A stretch of DNA of 64,000 nucleotides from Trichocoleus sp. FACHB-40 (GTDB lineage Bacteria > Cyanobacteriota > Cyanobacteriia > Cyanobacteriales > FACHB-T130): contig NZ_JACJPF010000056.1 of the NCBI RefSeq assembly GCF_014695915.1, forward strand, positions 1 to 64,000, given 5' to 3'. The translations under genes and the position numbers were made by a program. The notes under the pieces were generated by a model. The model did not search any database and was not told where the DNA came from. It was given only the letters and a program-made list of their open reading frames with translations. Of this stretch, positions 36,251 through 44,673 are shown in pieces. Positions within the stretch are counted from its first letter, which is position 1. Every line of letters starts with the position of its first letter.

Positions 36251-36745
36251 ATGAAACGCGATCGCATTCCCCCCGGCCCCGGTCAAGAATCAGTATGGGA
36301 TTATCCGCGTCCGCCGCGTCTGGAAGAAACCCCCAAACACATCCAGATTGTCTTCAATGGCGTAGCGATCGCAGATACCCACAAGGCACAGCGGGTACTG
36401 GAAACCAGCCACCCGCCCGTTTACTACCTTCCTCCCGAAGATATCAAGATGGAATACCTGGTGGGGGCAACTAAGGGTTCATTTTGTGAGTGGAAAGGAA
36501 GTGCTATTTACTACACCGTCTCAGTTGGCGATAAACAAGCACCGAACGCAGCCTGGGGTTATCCCAATCCCACACCAACCTTTGCAGCTATTAAAGACTA
36601 CATAGCCTTTTATGCCCAGATGATGGATGCTTGCTATGTCGATGGTGAAAAAGTGCAGCCGCAGCCTGGGGGTTTCTACGGCGGTTGGATTACCAGCGAT
36701 ATTGTAGGGCCATTCAAAGGCGAACCGGGAACCTGGGGTTGGTAG
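36251..36745 (+). CDS. DUF427 domain-containing protein
   Basis: A 164-residue soluble protein. DUF427 marks are VWDYPRPPRLEETPKHIQIVFNG, PVYYLPPEDIKMEYL, GSFCEWKGSAIYYTV, AAWGYPNPTPTFAAIKDYIAFY, and the C-terminal GGWITSDIVGPFKGEPGTWGW. The family folds as a small beta-tent; its function is not established. It is divergently transcribed from the channel gene with about 80 bases between the preferred starts, and is followed about 140 bases later by dapB. Confidence 0.88.
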   Translation: MKRDRIPPGPGQESVWDYPRPPRLEETPKHIQIVFNGVAIADTHKAQRVLETSHPPVYYLPPEDIKMEYLVGATKGSFCEWKGSAIYYTVSVGDKQAPNAAWGYPNPTPTFAAIKDYIAFYAQMMDACYVDGEKVQPQPGGFYGGWITSDIVGPFKGEPGTWGW

Positions 36746-36882
36746 CGGCAAAATATAGTAGGGCGCTATCTGAAGTGAAAAGTGCCTAATTTCAATTACC
36801 TTGATACACTAATTCAAAACTAGCCCACAGCATTGCCCTTCTTGTTCTAAAATGCCCTTGTCAAGAAGGATATGCTTAAAGT

Positions 36883-37713
36883 ATGACGAATCAACAATCT
36901 CCCATCCCCGTTGTTGTCAACGGTGCGGCTGGCAAAATGGGACGCGAAGTGGTCAAAGCCGTTGCACAAGCCAAAGATATGACCCTCTTGGGGGCAATAG
37001 ACCGCACTCCGGAACATCAAGGGAAAGACGTTGGAGAAGTGGCAGGCTGCGGCCCTTTGGAAGTGCCGATTGTCAGCGACTTACAAGGGATGCTGGTGCT
37101 GGCGACACAGGAAAGAGAACAGGGAGTGATGGTAGATTTTACCCATCCAGACTCAGTTTATGAGAACGTGCGGAGTGCGATCGCTTACGGCATTCGTCCC
37201 GTAGTTGGCACCACAGGTCTGAGTCTAGAGCAAATTCAAGACCTTGCCGACTTTGCCGACAAAGCCAGCACAGGTGCCTTGATTATCCCTAACTTCTCTA
37301 TCGGCATGGTGTTGCTACAGCAAGCCGCTATCCAGGCATCCAATTACTTTGACCATGTTGAAATTATCGAGTTACACCACAACCAAAAAGCCGATGCCCC
37401 TAGCGGTACGGCTCTTCAGACTGCCCAATTGTTAGCTGAACTCGGCAAAACCTTTAACCCACCATCGGTAGAAGAAACTGAAAAACTACCAGGTGCCAGA
37501 GGTTCTCAAGCAGAGGAAGGAATTCGCATCCACAGCGTTCGTCTACCTGGTTTGATTGCCCACCAAGAAGTTATCTTTGGAGCATCTGGTCAAATTTATA
37601 CTCTGCGCCACGATACTACAGACAGGTCGTGCTATATGCCTGGTGTTCTACTAGCCATCCGCAAAGTCACTCAAATCAAATCTTTAGTTTATGGTTTAGA
37701 AAAGATATTGTAA
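36883..37713 (+). CDS. dapB: 4-hydroxy-tetrahydrodipicolinate reductase
   Basis: A 276-residue enzyme of usual length that reduces the dipicolinate intermediate with NAD(P)H in the lysine and diaminopimelate pathway. The nucleotide site is [18 protein letters not shown], followed by VDFTHPDSV and PVVGTTGLS. The catalytic region is [20 protein letters not shown], with the His-His and Lys residues and the PSGTA loop. The C-terminal [22 protein letters not shown] is also standard. Start ATG 36883 is preceded by AAGGATATGC. A hypothetical membrane protein follows after 63 bases and may be cotranscribed. Confidence 0.95.
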   Translation: MTNQQSPIPVVVNGAAGKMGREVVKAVAQAKDMTLLGAIDRTPEHQGKDVGEVAGCGPLEVPIVSDLQGMLVLATQEREQGVMVDFTHPDSVYENVRSAIAYGIRPVVGTTGLSLEQIQDLADFADKASTGALIIPNFSIGMVLLQQAAIQASNYFDHVEIIELHHNQKADAPSGTALQTAQLLAELGKTFNPPSVEETEKLPGARGSQAEEGIRIHSVRLPGLIAHQEVIFGASGQIYTLRHDTTDRSCYMPGVLLAIRKVTQIKSLVYGLEKIL

Positions 37714-37776
37714 GTAGCTAATCGCAATTAGCAATCCTTCAACTAGCAATTCTCCAATTAGCAATTAGCTTTCCTC

Positions 37777-38490
37777 ATGTTAGTCCCATTAACACGCCAG
37801 AAATTTGAAGAGTTGATTCCCGTTATCGCCACAGGGCCGCAGTATGCCTACTACTGGGGTAAGTTTCAAGAATTTTTAAAGCGACTACTGATTTCAGTCC
37901 TCGTCGTTGTGGTGGTTTTACTCTTAGGTAATTTTGTTTTGGGCGAACAGTTGGGTGGGATAACCTTTTTCTTGGGAGTAATAGGTGGTCTTTACTGGCT
38001 GTGGGGGCCCATCTACTCGGCTAGTATGCGGAATGTTTCCTATCGTCGCTACCCTTACAGTGGATTCTGGCGGGGTGAGGTATTGGATGTTTTTGTTACA
38101 GAAGAATTGATTGGCGAGGAGCAAACTGTCAATAATCGCGGACAGCTGGTAATCATTGAAAATCGGGAACGACGGCTGAATATAGAAGTCGGAGACGAAA
38201 CCGGATTTACTACTCAGATCCAAGCGCCCCTAAAGAAGACTCATAAAGCAATTAGACCGGGGCAAATTGCGGAAATGGTAGTGCTATCGAATCAAAAAGA
38301 TTTGGGACGCATTGCCAAATTCACAGACGTTTATCTTCCGGATGAGAATCTGTGGGTAAGCGACTATCCTTACTTGCAACGAGGTTTCTTTGTCGATGTC
38401 AGCCGTCAGTTGCAGTACGCCGATGATGTTCCCTATCCTGAAGAGCCTAAAGAGCGTACTCAACGGCGTAAGCGATCGCGTCGTCCTTAG
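37777..38490 (+). CDS. conserved cyanobacterial membrane protein
   Basis: A 237-residue protein. After a short soluble N-terminus (TRQKFEELIPVIATGPQYAYYWGK) come two membrane segments (about 35-52 and 60-80). The rest is a soluble domain rich in beta strands (VLDVFVTEELIGEEQTVNNRGQLVIIENRERRLNIEVGD), and the C-terminus is strongly basic (RTQRRKRSRRP). Related proteins are sometimes labelled phosphate ABC transporter permease, but nothing here supports a transport role. The soluble domain may sit at the cytoplasmic face. It probably forms an operon with dapB. Confidence 0.75.
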   Translation: MLVPLTRQKFEELIPVIATGPQYAYYWGKFQEFLKRLLISVLVVVVVLLLGNFVLGEQLGGITFFLGVIGGLYWLWGPIYSASMRNVSYRRYPYSGFWRGEVLDVFVTEELIGEEQTVNNRGQLVIIENRERRLNIEVGDETGFTTQIQAPLKKTHKAIRPGQIAEMVVLSNQKDLGRIAKFTDVYLPDENLWVSDYPYLQRGFFVDVSRQLQYADDVPYPEEPKERTQRRKRSRRP

Positions 38491-38640
38491 TTTCCCAAAT
38501 AAATAATCAGGATAACGCTCGTCATCCCTTTTGACCTTATCCCGAATTATTCAAGGGAAGGTTTAAAAAAAAAATAGAGTTTCCCTTCGGAAATCGGAAA
38601 GTTGATACACAATTAAAGGAACCCCTAACGGAGAAAAGCA

Positions 38641-38751
38641 ATGGCAAAGGAAAAGGGCGGTAGAGAAGCCAAAAAGCCTAAAAAGGAATCTGACGGGACT
38701 AAGAAGGAGAAGAAAGACCCGAACAGACATAACGGATTACCAGGTAAGTAA
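38641..38751 (+). CDS. 36-residue lysine-rich small protein
   Basis: A short frame with 13 lysines, starting MAKEKGGREAKKPKKESDGT and ending PNRHNGLPGK. ACGGAGAAAAGCA gives a fair ribosome site 9 bases before the ATG. Composition is that of a disordered, strongly basic peptide, perhaps nucleic-acid or ribosome binding. A HIP1-centred palindrome follows about 60 bases downstream. I recognise no family; acceptance rests on the ribosome site, clean start and terminator-like context. Confidence 0.5.
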   Translation: MAKEKGGREAKKPKKESDGTKKEKKDPNRHNGLPGK

Positions 38752-38808
38752 TAAGGGCGAAGTTCCGCCTTCACGTTAGTCTACAGGCTTAGTCTTGGAA
38801 ATACCTGT

Positions 38809-38830
38809 CCAGAGTGCGATCGCACTCTGG
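38809..38830. terminator. 22-bp perfect palindrome centred on HIP1
   Basis: CCAGAGTGCGATCGCACTCTGG is a perfect palindrome built around GCGATCGC, followed by TTAGGTTTTGTTT. It can act as terminator for the small lysine-rich gene, or be a HIP1-associated repeat. Confidence 0.5.
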
Positions 38831-38904
38831 TTAGGTTTTGTTTGGGAGGCACTGCCTCCTAGCTCTTGTTACCCAGCTTGCACCCGGTAACAAGAATAAC
38901 GAGT

Positions 38905-39540
38905 TTAGCCTACGCCATTAGGATCTTGCCCGTATGCCTGCCAAGCTAAGTCAACCAATCCATTGACAATCGCCGCAGCTACTACTGCACTGCCCTTACG
39001 ACCTTCAATCCGAATGTGAGGAACCAGAGAATCTTTCAACCGATCTTTGGCGACATCCACATCTACAAATCCCGAAGGTGTACCAATTACTAACGCTGGT
39101 CTAATTTCCTCTGCCTCAATTAACTCTACAAGGGCAGTGAGAGCCGTCTGCGCCTGACCGACGACAAAAATTCCCTCAGGATAGCGTTTAGCTAGGGTTT
39201 CGATTCCCCAGGCAGCACGACTTTTTTCTTTTTGGGGGCGCGTCAGAGCTTCCATACTGCAATACACCGGATTAGCAAAAGTATTTTGGATAGTTGGTGT
39301 AATGCCGACTTGCACCATTGGCACATCTACGACAATGGTACTACGAGCCGCTAAAGCTGCTGCACCAGCTTGGAGCGCACGTTCAGAAAAACGTATTAAA
39401 GACATATATTCAAAGTCGGCGGTTGCGTAAATCACCCGGCGGACAATCTCATATTCTGCCGGAGAAAAGATGTGGTCGCCCATTTCCCGGTCGATAATTG
39501 CCAAACTTTGGGCATCTGTTACGTGCCATTCCATAGCCAT
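38905..39540 (-). CDS. cobH: precorrin-8X methylmutase (cobalt-precorrin-8 isomerase)
   Basis: A 211-residue enzyme from ATG 39540 that moves a methyl group from C-11 to C-12 of the corrin ring to give hydrogenobyrinate or cobyrinate. Family landmarks are EIVRRVIYATADFEYMSLIRF, GAAALAARSTIVVDVPMVQVGIT, ETLAKRYPEGIFVVGQAQTAL, and PALVIGTPSGFVDVDVAKDRL, with the GRKGSAVVAAAIVNGLVDLA ending. The frame extends two codons upstream to a TTG. It is a stand-alone gene; cobS lies 29 kb away. Confidence 0.95.
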   Translation of the reverse strand: MAMEWHVTDAQSLAIIDREMGDHIFSPAEYEIVRRVIYATADFEYMSLIRFSERALQAGAAALAARSTIVVDVPMVQVGITPTIQNTFANPVYCSMEALTRPQKEKSRAAWGIETLAKRYPEGIFVVGQAQTALTALVELIEAEEIRPALVIGTPSGFVDVDVAKDRLKDSLVPHIRIEGRKGSAVVAAAIVNGLVDLAWQAYGQDPNGVG

Positions 39541-39561
39541 CAGCAAGAAGGGGATGAAAAA

Positions 39562-39612
39562 GTTATGAGTTATAAGTTATGAGTTATGAGTTATGAGTTA
39601 TGGGTTATAAAT
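39562..39612. repeat. short tandem heptamer repeat (GAGTTAT)
   Basis: About six copies of a seven-base GAGTTAT/AAGTTAT unit in a row upstream of cobH. This is the short tandemly repeated repetitive type common in filamentous cyanobacteria. Confidence 0.85.
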
Positions 39613-39709
39613 TAATAACTCAAAGACGCGATAAATCGCCGTCTCTACAACTCCTGACTCCTAACTCTTCACTTTTAACTCCTAAATATCACCTTCCACC
39701 TTACACCCT

Positions 39710-40519
39710 TTAGGTTTCGGAAGCCGTAGAGTTACTGATCATTGGCGACAGGTAAGCTACTAAGGCACCGATCATGAAACCTGCGAAGTTGCGAAACAGA
39801 GGCAACCACTCAGAGGTACGAGAGATAACTGGGCCGATGCCAAAGGCAATGAACAAAATTCCCCACAGTGGGGAGAAGATTAAAGCCCACTGCCATGCAA
39901 AAATCTGCCCTTCTTTGCGAGGGATAGCGGCAAAGCCACAGATAACTCCACCAACTATGGAGGTAATCAGGGTGAGAATCCACTGTTCTCTGGGCAGTCC
40001 GGGGACAACGCGGCAACCACCTTGAACCAGACAGCCTTTGATGGATTCTAAGGATTGAATGATTGACTGGTCTTCGCCGTTTTCGCGGACAAAGTACAGA
40101 TTACCAAAGCGTGTCTGTAACTCGATCCAGAAGGTACGAGGCATGAGCTTATAAACTTCATCGCCTACATTAAAGTTGAGGATATTGCCGCCCCTTTGGT
40201 CAGCAACTAGCAGGATACTTTTATCATCCAGACCCCAAAAATCTTTTACGGCACGACCGGGGGTGCGGTCATACTGAGTTAAAACTCGCAGTTTCCAGCC
40301 AGTTTCAGCTTCAAATTCTTCTATATTTTTGACAAGTGCCTCTTCCTGAATGTTGGTGAGGGCTTTAGCTAAGTCTATTACTGGAGTGGGGGTTTCGGGC
40401 AGTAAGTCGGGGTTGTTATAGGCGTGGGCCACGGGAGCGATCGCCCATATGGACATTGCCAAAATAAAGGCGACCAGAGATGCCAGAAGTCGTTTTGGGG
40501 AAATATGCGGCATTGGCAA
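39710..40519 (-). CDS. psb32: TPM-domain protein, Psb32 homologue
   Basis: A 269-residue protein with an N-terminal signal (ending VAHAY near residue 34), the TPM domain (VIDLAKALTNIQEEALVKNIEEFEAETGWKLRVLTQ ... WGLDDKSILLVADQRGGNILNFNVGDEV, about 45-165), and a C-terminal region with two or three membrane segments (about 180-260). This matches cyanobacterial Psb32, a thylakoid protein that protects and helps repair photosystem II after light damage. Gene order does not add support, since neighbours are cobH and a rhomboid gene. Confidence 0.85.
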   Translation of the reverse strand: MPMPHISPKRLLASLVAFILAMSIWAIAPVAHAYNNPDLLPETPTPVIDLAKALTNIQEEALVKNIEEFEAETGWKLRVLTQYDRTPGRAVKDFWGLDDKSILLVADQRGGNILNFNVGDEVYKLMPRTFWIELQTRFGNLYFVRENGEDQSIIQSLESIKGCLVQGGCRVVPGLPREQWILTLITSIVGGVICGFAAIPRKEGQIFAWQWALIFSPLWGILFIAFGIGPVISRTSEWLPLFRNFAGFMIGALVAYLSPMISNSTASET

Positions 40520-40636
40520 TTTGATTTTTTTTATATACGGACTGGTTAGGTAAACTGATATTTCTTAACACTTGTTTACCTTCCTTTAATACTATGCCAT
40601 CTAATTGAGTCTCCTCAAATAGCGATCGCCCTGAGA

Positions 40637-41287
40637 TTACCCGCCTTTACCCAGGTGCTTTTTCTCCAGTCGCATCAACCCCATAATCAGCGCCACCCCC
40701 ACAGCAGCACCACCGAGGTGAGCGAAATGGTCTACGCCGTCTCGCGCCCCCGTCTGTCCGAACTCGAAAAATACTCGTTCAACAACAAACTGCCCCAGAA
40801 TCAGCACTTCCAGAATTTTTCGCCAATTCCAGCTCAACTTAATCAACACGCTGACGGCGAACAACCCAAAGACTGCTCCCGACGCTCCCAAAGAATAAAT
40901 TCCCCCCGGTTGAAAAAGCCAGCTCATTAGGCTAGCTCCCAGTCCGCAGATTAAATAAGAGCCAATGACCCCTAAAAGGCCTTCCTCTTCCTCAACTAAG
41001 CGACCAAAGATGTAAAGAAAAAACAGATTTCCCGACAAGTGCGCCCAGCTTGCGTGAGAAAACATTGCCGTAAAAAATTGATACCACGCTGGGTTGGAAT
41101 GGTTCAGAGCCAGGGTTCTAGTCAGAGCAATGCCGGGTATATTGCCAACAATAAATATCAGCAGGTTGATTGATAGCAGGGCAAAAACACCGTTGTATTG
41201 ATAATTCCGCCGGGGGGAATGCCGATTATCATCTAACAGCCTGTCAGTGGCGGAATTGGCAGACTGTGAGTTTCTATCGTTTCTCAT
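40637..41287 (-). CDS. rhomboid family intramembrane serine protease
   Basis: A 216-residue protein with about six membrane helices. The catalytic serine is in YSLGASGAVFGLFA and the catalytic histidine in DHFAHLGGAAVGVALI; FTAMFSHASWAHLSGNLFFLYIFG carries the conserved His/Asn near the second helix. The first 35 residues are polar and Asn/Arg-rich. These enzymes cleave membrane-spanning substrates. Substrates are unknown, and it is not in an obvious operon. Confidence 0.92.
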   Translation of the reverse strand: MRNDRNSQSANSATDRLLDDNRHSPRRNYQYNGVFALLSINLLIFIVGNIPGIALTRTLALNHSNPAWYQFFTAMFSHASWAHLSGNLFFLYIFGRLVEEEEGLLGVIGSYLICGLGASLMSWLFQPGGIYSLGASGAVFGLFAVSVLIKLSWNWRKILEVLILGQFVVERVFFEFGQTGARDGVDHFAHLGGAAVGVALIMGLMRLEKKHLGKGG

Positions 41288-41347
41288 GATTAAAGAGTGT
41301 TGAGTTAGTTGCTAATTCACTTACAGAGCTGCTGATTCCATAGGCCT

Positions 41348-41875
41348 CTAATCTTCTGAGTCTGGCTGCTCCCGCTCCCATTCCTCATAATGTCCATTGG
41401 AAGGAGAGGCGTTGTTAGTAGGGTCTTGATAAGAAGCATCGCGGTAGCCACGCATCTCAACGGAATTTCTGTGGCTTGGTGGCAGACGATCCATCGACCG
41501 ACGGGTCGAGGTGGGACGCTTGAAGGTTCTCCAAGCCGCTTTGACACCCGCAAAAACGCTCTTGGTGCCAACTTCAATATTTTGAGCCTGCTTTTTGGCA
41601 CCGCTGATGCTTTGATCGACTTGTTTAACGACTTGACCAGCGCTTTTGACACCTTCGCCGACATCATCTGTCAAGTCAGTAATTTCCATACCTGTCAGAC
41701 GAATTGCCTCCAGGGTTGGCGGTAATTCTCGGCGCAGAGTGTCAGCCAACTTTTCTAGACTTCTGGCTGCCCGCGCTAACTCCTGCACTGCTGGCAGTAG
41801 CGTGATTAGGACTGCGGTTAAGCTGACGGCAACCAGTAGAATTGAGAGTCCAAGCCAAAATAAGGGTTCAGTCAC
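41348..41875 (-). CDS. DUF948 domain-containing protein
   Basis: A 175-residue protein anchored by an N-terminal membrane helix (FWLGLSILLVAVSLTAVLITLL). It is followed by an amphipathic helical region (ELARAARSLEKLADTLRREL ... ITDLTDDVGEGVKSAGQVVKQVDQS) typical of DUF948, then a basic, disordered C-terminus. The stop and start overlap the upstream YtxH-like gene by 8 bases, so the two are cotranscribed. Such pairs are linked to envelope stress in other bacteria (recalled); function here is not established. Confidence 0.8.
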   Translation of the reverse strand: MTEPLFWLGLSILLVAVSLTAVLITLLPAVQELARAARSLEKLADTLRRELPPTLEAIRLTGMEITDLTDDVGEGVKSAGQVVKQVDQSISGAKKQAQNIEVGTKSVFAGVKAAWRTFKRPTSTRRSMDRLPPSHRNSVEMRGYRDASYQDPTNNASPSNGHYEEWEREQPDSED

Positions 41876-42245
41876 TTAACGTTCGCCTATCGTCTGTGGT
41901 TACAAGAGGACGGACATCAGGTTCTAATTCTGCCCCCGGTGTTTGCTTGAGCGCTTGTTGTTCGCGTTGAGTAGCTTCAATCCCCGCGGCGATCGCTTGC
42001 CGCAATCTGATCAGCGTCTCATCCCAGTTTTTCAGTGCTGATTCTGAGAGGCGATCGGCTTGCAATTGCACGCTGGTTGATAAATCTTCTGCTAACTCCG
42101 GTAAGGCATCGGCAGATTTTTTTAACAGCTGCCGCGTCTCTCGACCATTGCGGGGCGCAATCAGTAACCCAGTTATTGTTCCAATAGCGGTGCCTAGTAA
42201 CACACCACCAATAAATGATCCAGATCCAGCACGGTTGTTTGACAT
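41868..42245 (-). CDS. YtxH-like small stress protein
   Basis: A 125-residue protein with the YtxH signature near the N-terminus: a Gly/Ala-rich membrane segment followed by a basic turn (GGVLLGTAIGTITGLLIAPRNGRETRQLLKK, residues about 10-42). A helical region follows, ending in an Asp/Thr/Arg tail. YtxH proteins are general-stress, membrane-associated proteins. It overlaps the DUF948 gene downstream and probably shares a transcript with it. Confidence 0.82.
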   Translation of the reverse strand: MSNNRAGSGSFIGGVLLGTAIGTITGLLIAPRNGRETRQLLKKSADALPELAEDLSTSVQLQADRLSESALKNWDETLIRLRQAIAAGIEATQREQQALKQTPGAELEPDVRPLVTTDDRRTLSD

Positions 42246-42374
42246 CTTCTAGTCTCTATGTCTTACTCCAATTCTATTCAGTTTTCCCGTTAATACTGAT
42301 ATGTTGCCCACAGAACAAGGCAATCGTCCAATCTTTGTTTTGAAGAATTGCCCCAATCTTATACAGTAGTGGTT

Positions 42375-42710
42375 TCAACTTCTGCGCCAGAAGCGTACCC
42401 CTGTTGCTACCGATTTCGGCTTACCCCGCAGCCAGAACTTTCTGCCTAGGCTGAATAATCCTAAAACTTGTTGCACTCGTTGTAGTTGAGGATCGAGTTG
42501 CTGATATTGCTGTCCTAGCCGCAATGCCCCCGTTTGACCTTTAAAAATGGTTTTGGGGGCATTATGTAGCACTTTGTAGGTACTGCGTTCGGCGGCAATT
42601 ATTTTATCTGCTATTTTTGCTAGACGCGATCGCAATTTAGTTATTACCCAGGCACTATACAACAGCACCAGCGAGATCAGCACGTTAAAACCCACAGCGA
42701 TCGCGATCAT
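42375..42710 (-). CDS. hypothetical membrane-anchored protein
   Basis: A 111-residue protein with one N-terminal membrane helix (AVGFNVLISLVLLYSAWVI, about 5-24), then a basic helical stretch (KLRSRLAKIADKIIAAERSTYKVLHNAPKTIFKGQ) and an Arg-rich end. I recognise no family. It lies 130 bases upstream of the YtxH/DUF948 pair on the same strand, has a similar anchor-plus-helix build, and may be part of the same unit. Confidence 0.6.
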   Translation of the reverse strand: MIAIAVGFNVLISLVLLYSAWVITKLRSRLAKIADKIIAAERSTYKVLHNAPKTIFKGQTGALRLGQQYQQLDPQLQRVQQVLGLFSLGRKFWLRGKPKSVATGVRFWRRS

Positions 42711-42805
42711 CTTTCAATTTCCAGGTGACACACCCTTCTATTCTGGCGAATCTAGACCCAGTTTTGCCTCAATTTTTCCGACGAGCAAACCCTTGTCAGT
42801 GGAAA

Positions 42806-43606
42806 TTACTTGGGCGTTGACAGAGAACGCTTCACTTGTGAAATTGCACTTAATGCACCAAATGTTAACAGTGCTAATGTCGAAGAACTTTCGGGAATCA
42901 AAGCTGTGTTATTCCTAGTTGCAATTGTAAACTTAGTTACTAACCCAGTTGTATCGGCACTACCAGTAGAAGCACTAGAATCGAAACTAAACACGCGAGA
43001 TATAGAATCTCCAAAGGTATTTTCCGAATCAAATGCAGTTGTCCTCGTGAAAGAGAAGGTTGTCACATCAAGCAACAAGTTGCCTTGATTTGGGTCATAA
43101 AAAAATGGATTTTGTAAATCAATAACGATATCAAAATCTTTTGGTTGTTTTGGAGTGCCAATATTCGCACTAGAGAGTAAAAGCTCCCCGTTATAAACTA
43201 TTGTTTCATCATCTCCAACATTTTCGGCAAAGGTTGTGCTTAAAGCATCTGGCAATAAACTGGTTGTGGAAAGATTAATTTGGATATTTGGGATAGTGGA
43301 TGAAAAAGCATTACCCGCTCGTCCTGCATCGGGACGAAAAGCAATTTTAGTAATCAATCCTGGTTCTATACTTAAAAATTCAGGAGCTGCAAAAACTTGT
43401 TGATATCGTACTCCTACAGGAGAAACAAGGAAGTTATTAAAAGGGACATTATTATTTCCATTCCCCTCTATGTTAGTTTGCCTAGTTGGAGAGACAATTG
43501 TTGCCTCTGCTATATTTCTACTTTCTAAAAGCCCTACGCCAACCACTAAGCTGGCAATAATTGCTACTCTACCCGCGACCCCAGATAATTTGTGGTGACT
43601 AACCAT
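42806..43606 (-). CDS. exported protein with PEP-CTERM-like sorting signal
   Basis: A 266-residue protein with an N-terminal signal (about residues 1-34, ending IAEAT), a beta-rich body (TRQTNIEGNGNNNVPFNN, NIQINLSTTSLLPDALS, DFDIVIDLQNPFFYDPNQGNLLLDV) and a C-terminal tripartite end: Ile-Pro-Glu-Ser, a hydrophobic stretch (STLALLTFGALSAI) and basic residues. This is a variant of the PEP-CTERM signal recognised by exosortases. The role is unknown; a surface or matrix protein is likely. Confidence 0.72.
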   Translation of the reverse strand: MVSHHKLSGVAGRVAIIASLVVGVGLLESRNIAEATIVSPTRQTNIEGNGNNNVPFNNFLVSPVGVRYQQVFAAPEFLSIEPGLITKIAFRPDAGRAGNAFSSTIPNIQINLSTTSLLPDALSTTFAENVGDDETIVYNGELLLSSANIGTPKQPKDFDIVIDLQNPFFYDPNQGNLLLDVTTFSFTRTTAFDSENTFGDSISRVFSFDSSASTGSADTTGLVTKFTIATRNNTALIPESSSTLALLTFGALSAISQVKRSLSTPK

Positions 43607-43720
43607 TATAACTTCCTTTCCTTTGAGATAGTGTTACTAATCTTGAACTTGATACAGAAATAAGACACACCTCTGAAGAAAGACTTTCTGAATTGACAAA
43701 TAACAGTTGTCAACCTTTTC

Positions 43721-44251
43721 TCAAGCTAATACAACCAATACGCTATCAAGTGCAGGGCCCCAAGAACCACCGGATGTATTCAGGCTAAAAAACTCAAGAG
43801 TTGTCTTGTTAGATTGCGCCATAAACATCCATCTTTTAGTTTGCCAGCCCATATTCGTTGGAGTGCGTCCAGAAATGTTAAATGCAAAATTAGTTGATTG
43901 CCCTGCTGCTGTTACACCCAACAGTTTAATTGGAGGCGCACCCAACGGGTTTCCAGCCAGACTAAAGGTAACAACGTAACTTTCACCAGGTACTGTGTCA
44001 AATGTTTGTGCAATTCCGCCAGCACCTGCACCGTCAAGATCCAGACTGCGATCGCCATTAGCAGCTTGCCATAGTGTGCCTACATAATCAATGGGCGCTC
44101 GTGTCACAACCCATCCTTGAATTACTGTTGACCCTGGATTGAGTTTTAAGGATTGTCCTGGGTTAGGGCCGTTTTGGAAGCTGCCGTTGATAATTAGGTT
44201 TCTACTCCGAGTGGCTCTATTTCGTCTTGTAGATTCTGTCGAAACAGTCAT
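43721..44251 (-). CDS. choice-of-anchor C / DUF642-like extracellular protein
   Basis: A 176-residue protein from ATG 44251. It starts with a basic Ser/Thr/Arg segment and no clear signal peptide, then the jelly-roll type domain seen in choice-of-anchor C and DUF642 proteins: NLIINGSFQNGPNPG, VIQGWVVTRAPIDYVGTLWQAANGDRSLDLDG, GIAQTFDTVPGESYVVTFSLAGN, and the final ALDSVLV. The expected C-terminal anchor is missing, so the protein ends right after the domain. It lies next to another surface-type protein and may bind carbohydrates (inference). Confidence 0.72.
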   Translation of the reverse strand: MTVSTESTRRNRATRSRNLIINGSFQNGPNPGQSLKLNPGSTVIQGWVVTRAPIDYVGTLWQAANGDRSLDLDGAGAGGIAQTFDTVPGESYVVTFSLAGNPLGAPPIKLLGVTAAGQSTNFAFNISGRTPTNMGWQTKRWMFMAQSNKTTLEFFSLNTSGGSWGPALDSVLVVLA

Positions 44252-44673
44252 ATCTAAAGCCCTCATTAAAAAAAAATAAAAACGGTTAAGTCAAAATGCT
44301 TATCACTACTAATATTCAATCTCACCTTAATATTCAGCTATCTATAGAAAGAACACTCGATTTTTATTAATCCACCTAAGGGCTGATATTTTAAGGGAAC
44401 CTATAGCATAGCAATCCTATTTGAGTTCTGATGTCCCAGCACTTCAGATCCCCGACTTCCTAGAGAAGTCGGGGATCTGGTATTCCCGAATCATTTGGGA
44501 CTGCTATATTAGTTTTTAGTTTAGTTTAATAAACCAAAGCCACCTAGACAGGGATAGATGGGCATTGCCTACACAATCCAGTAGAGGTATAGCTTTGGAT
44601 TGGTTGGGTGCAATTGTATATTATTCCTCGCGGTACAAGACGAGCATCTATTTATGGTGCCAAAATCAAAAAT
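44252..44673. other. intergenic region with repeat family A copy 3
   Basis: About 420 bases between divergent genes. Apart from the repeat at 44407-44508, nothing is recognised. Confidence 0.5.
44407..44508 (+). repeat. repeat family A (MITE-like), copy 3
   Basis: A 102-base copy from CATAGCAATCCTATTTGAGTT to GGGACTGCTATA, with the central hairpin GATCCCCGACTTC/GAAGTCGGGGATC. Compensating changes keep the hairpin paired relative to the other copies (CC.GG instead of AC.GT). Confidence 0.82.

Noticed and set aside
39562-39612. Possible CRISPR-like regular repeat
   Set aside because: Units are contiguous heptamers without spacers, so this is a short tandem repeat. No CRISPR array or cas gene was found in the window.
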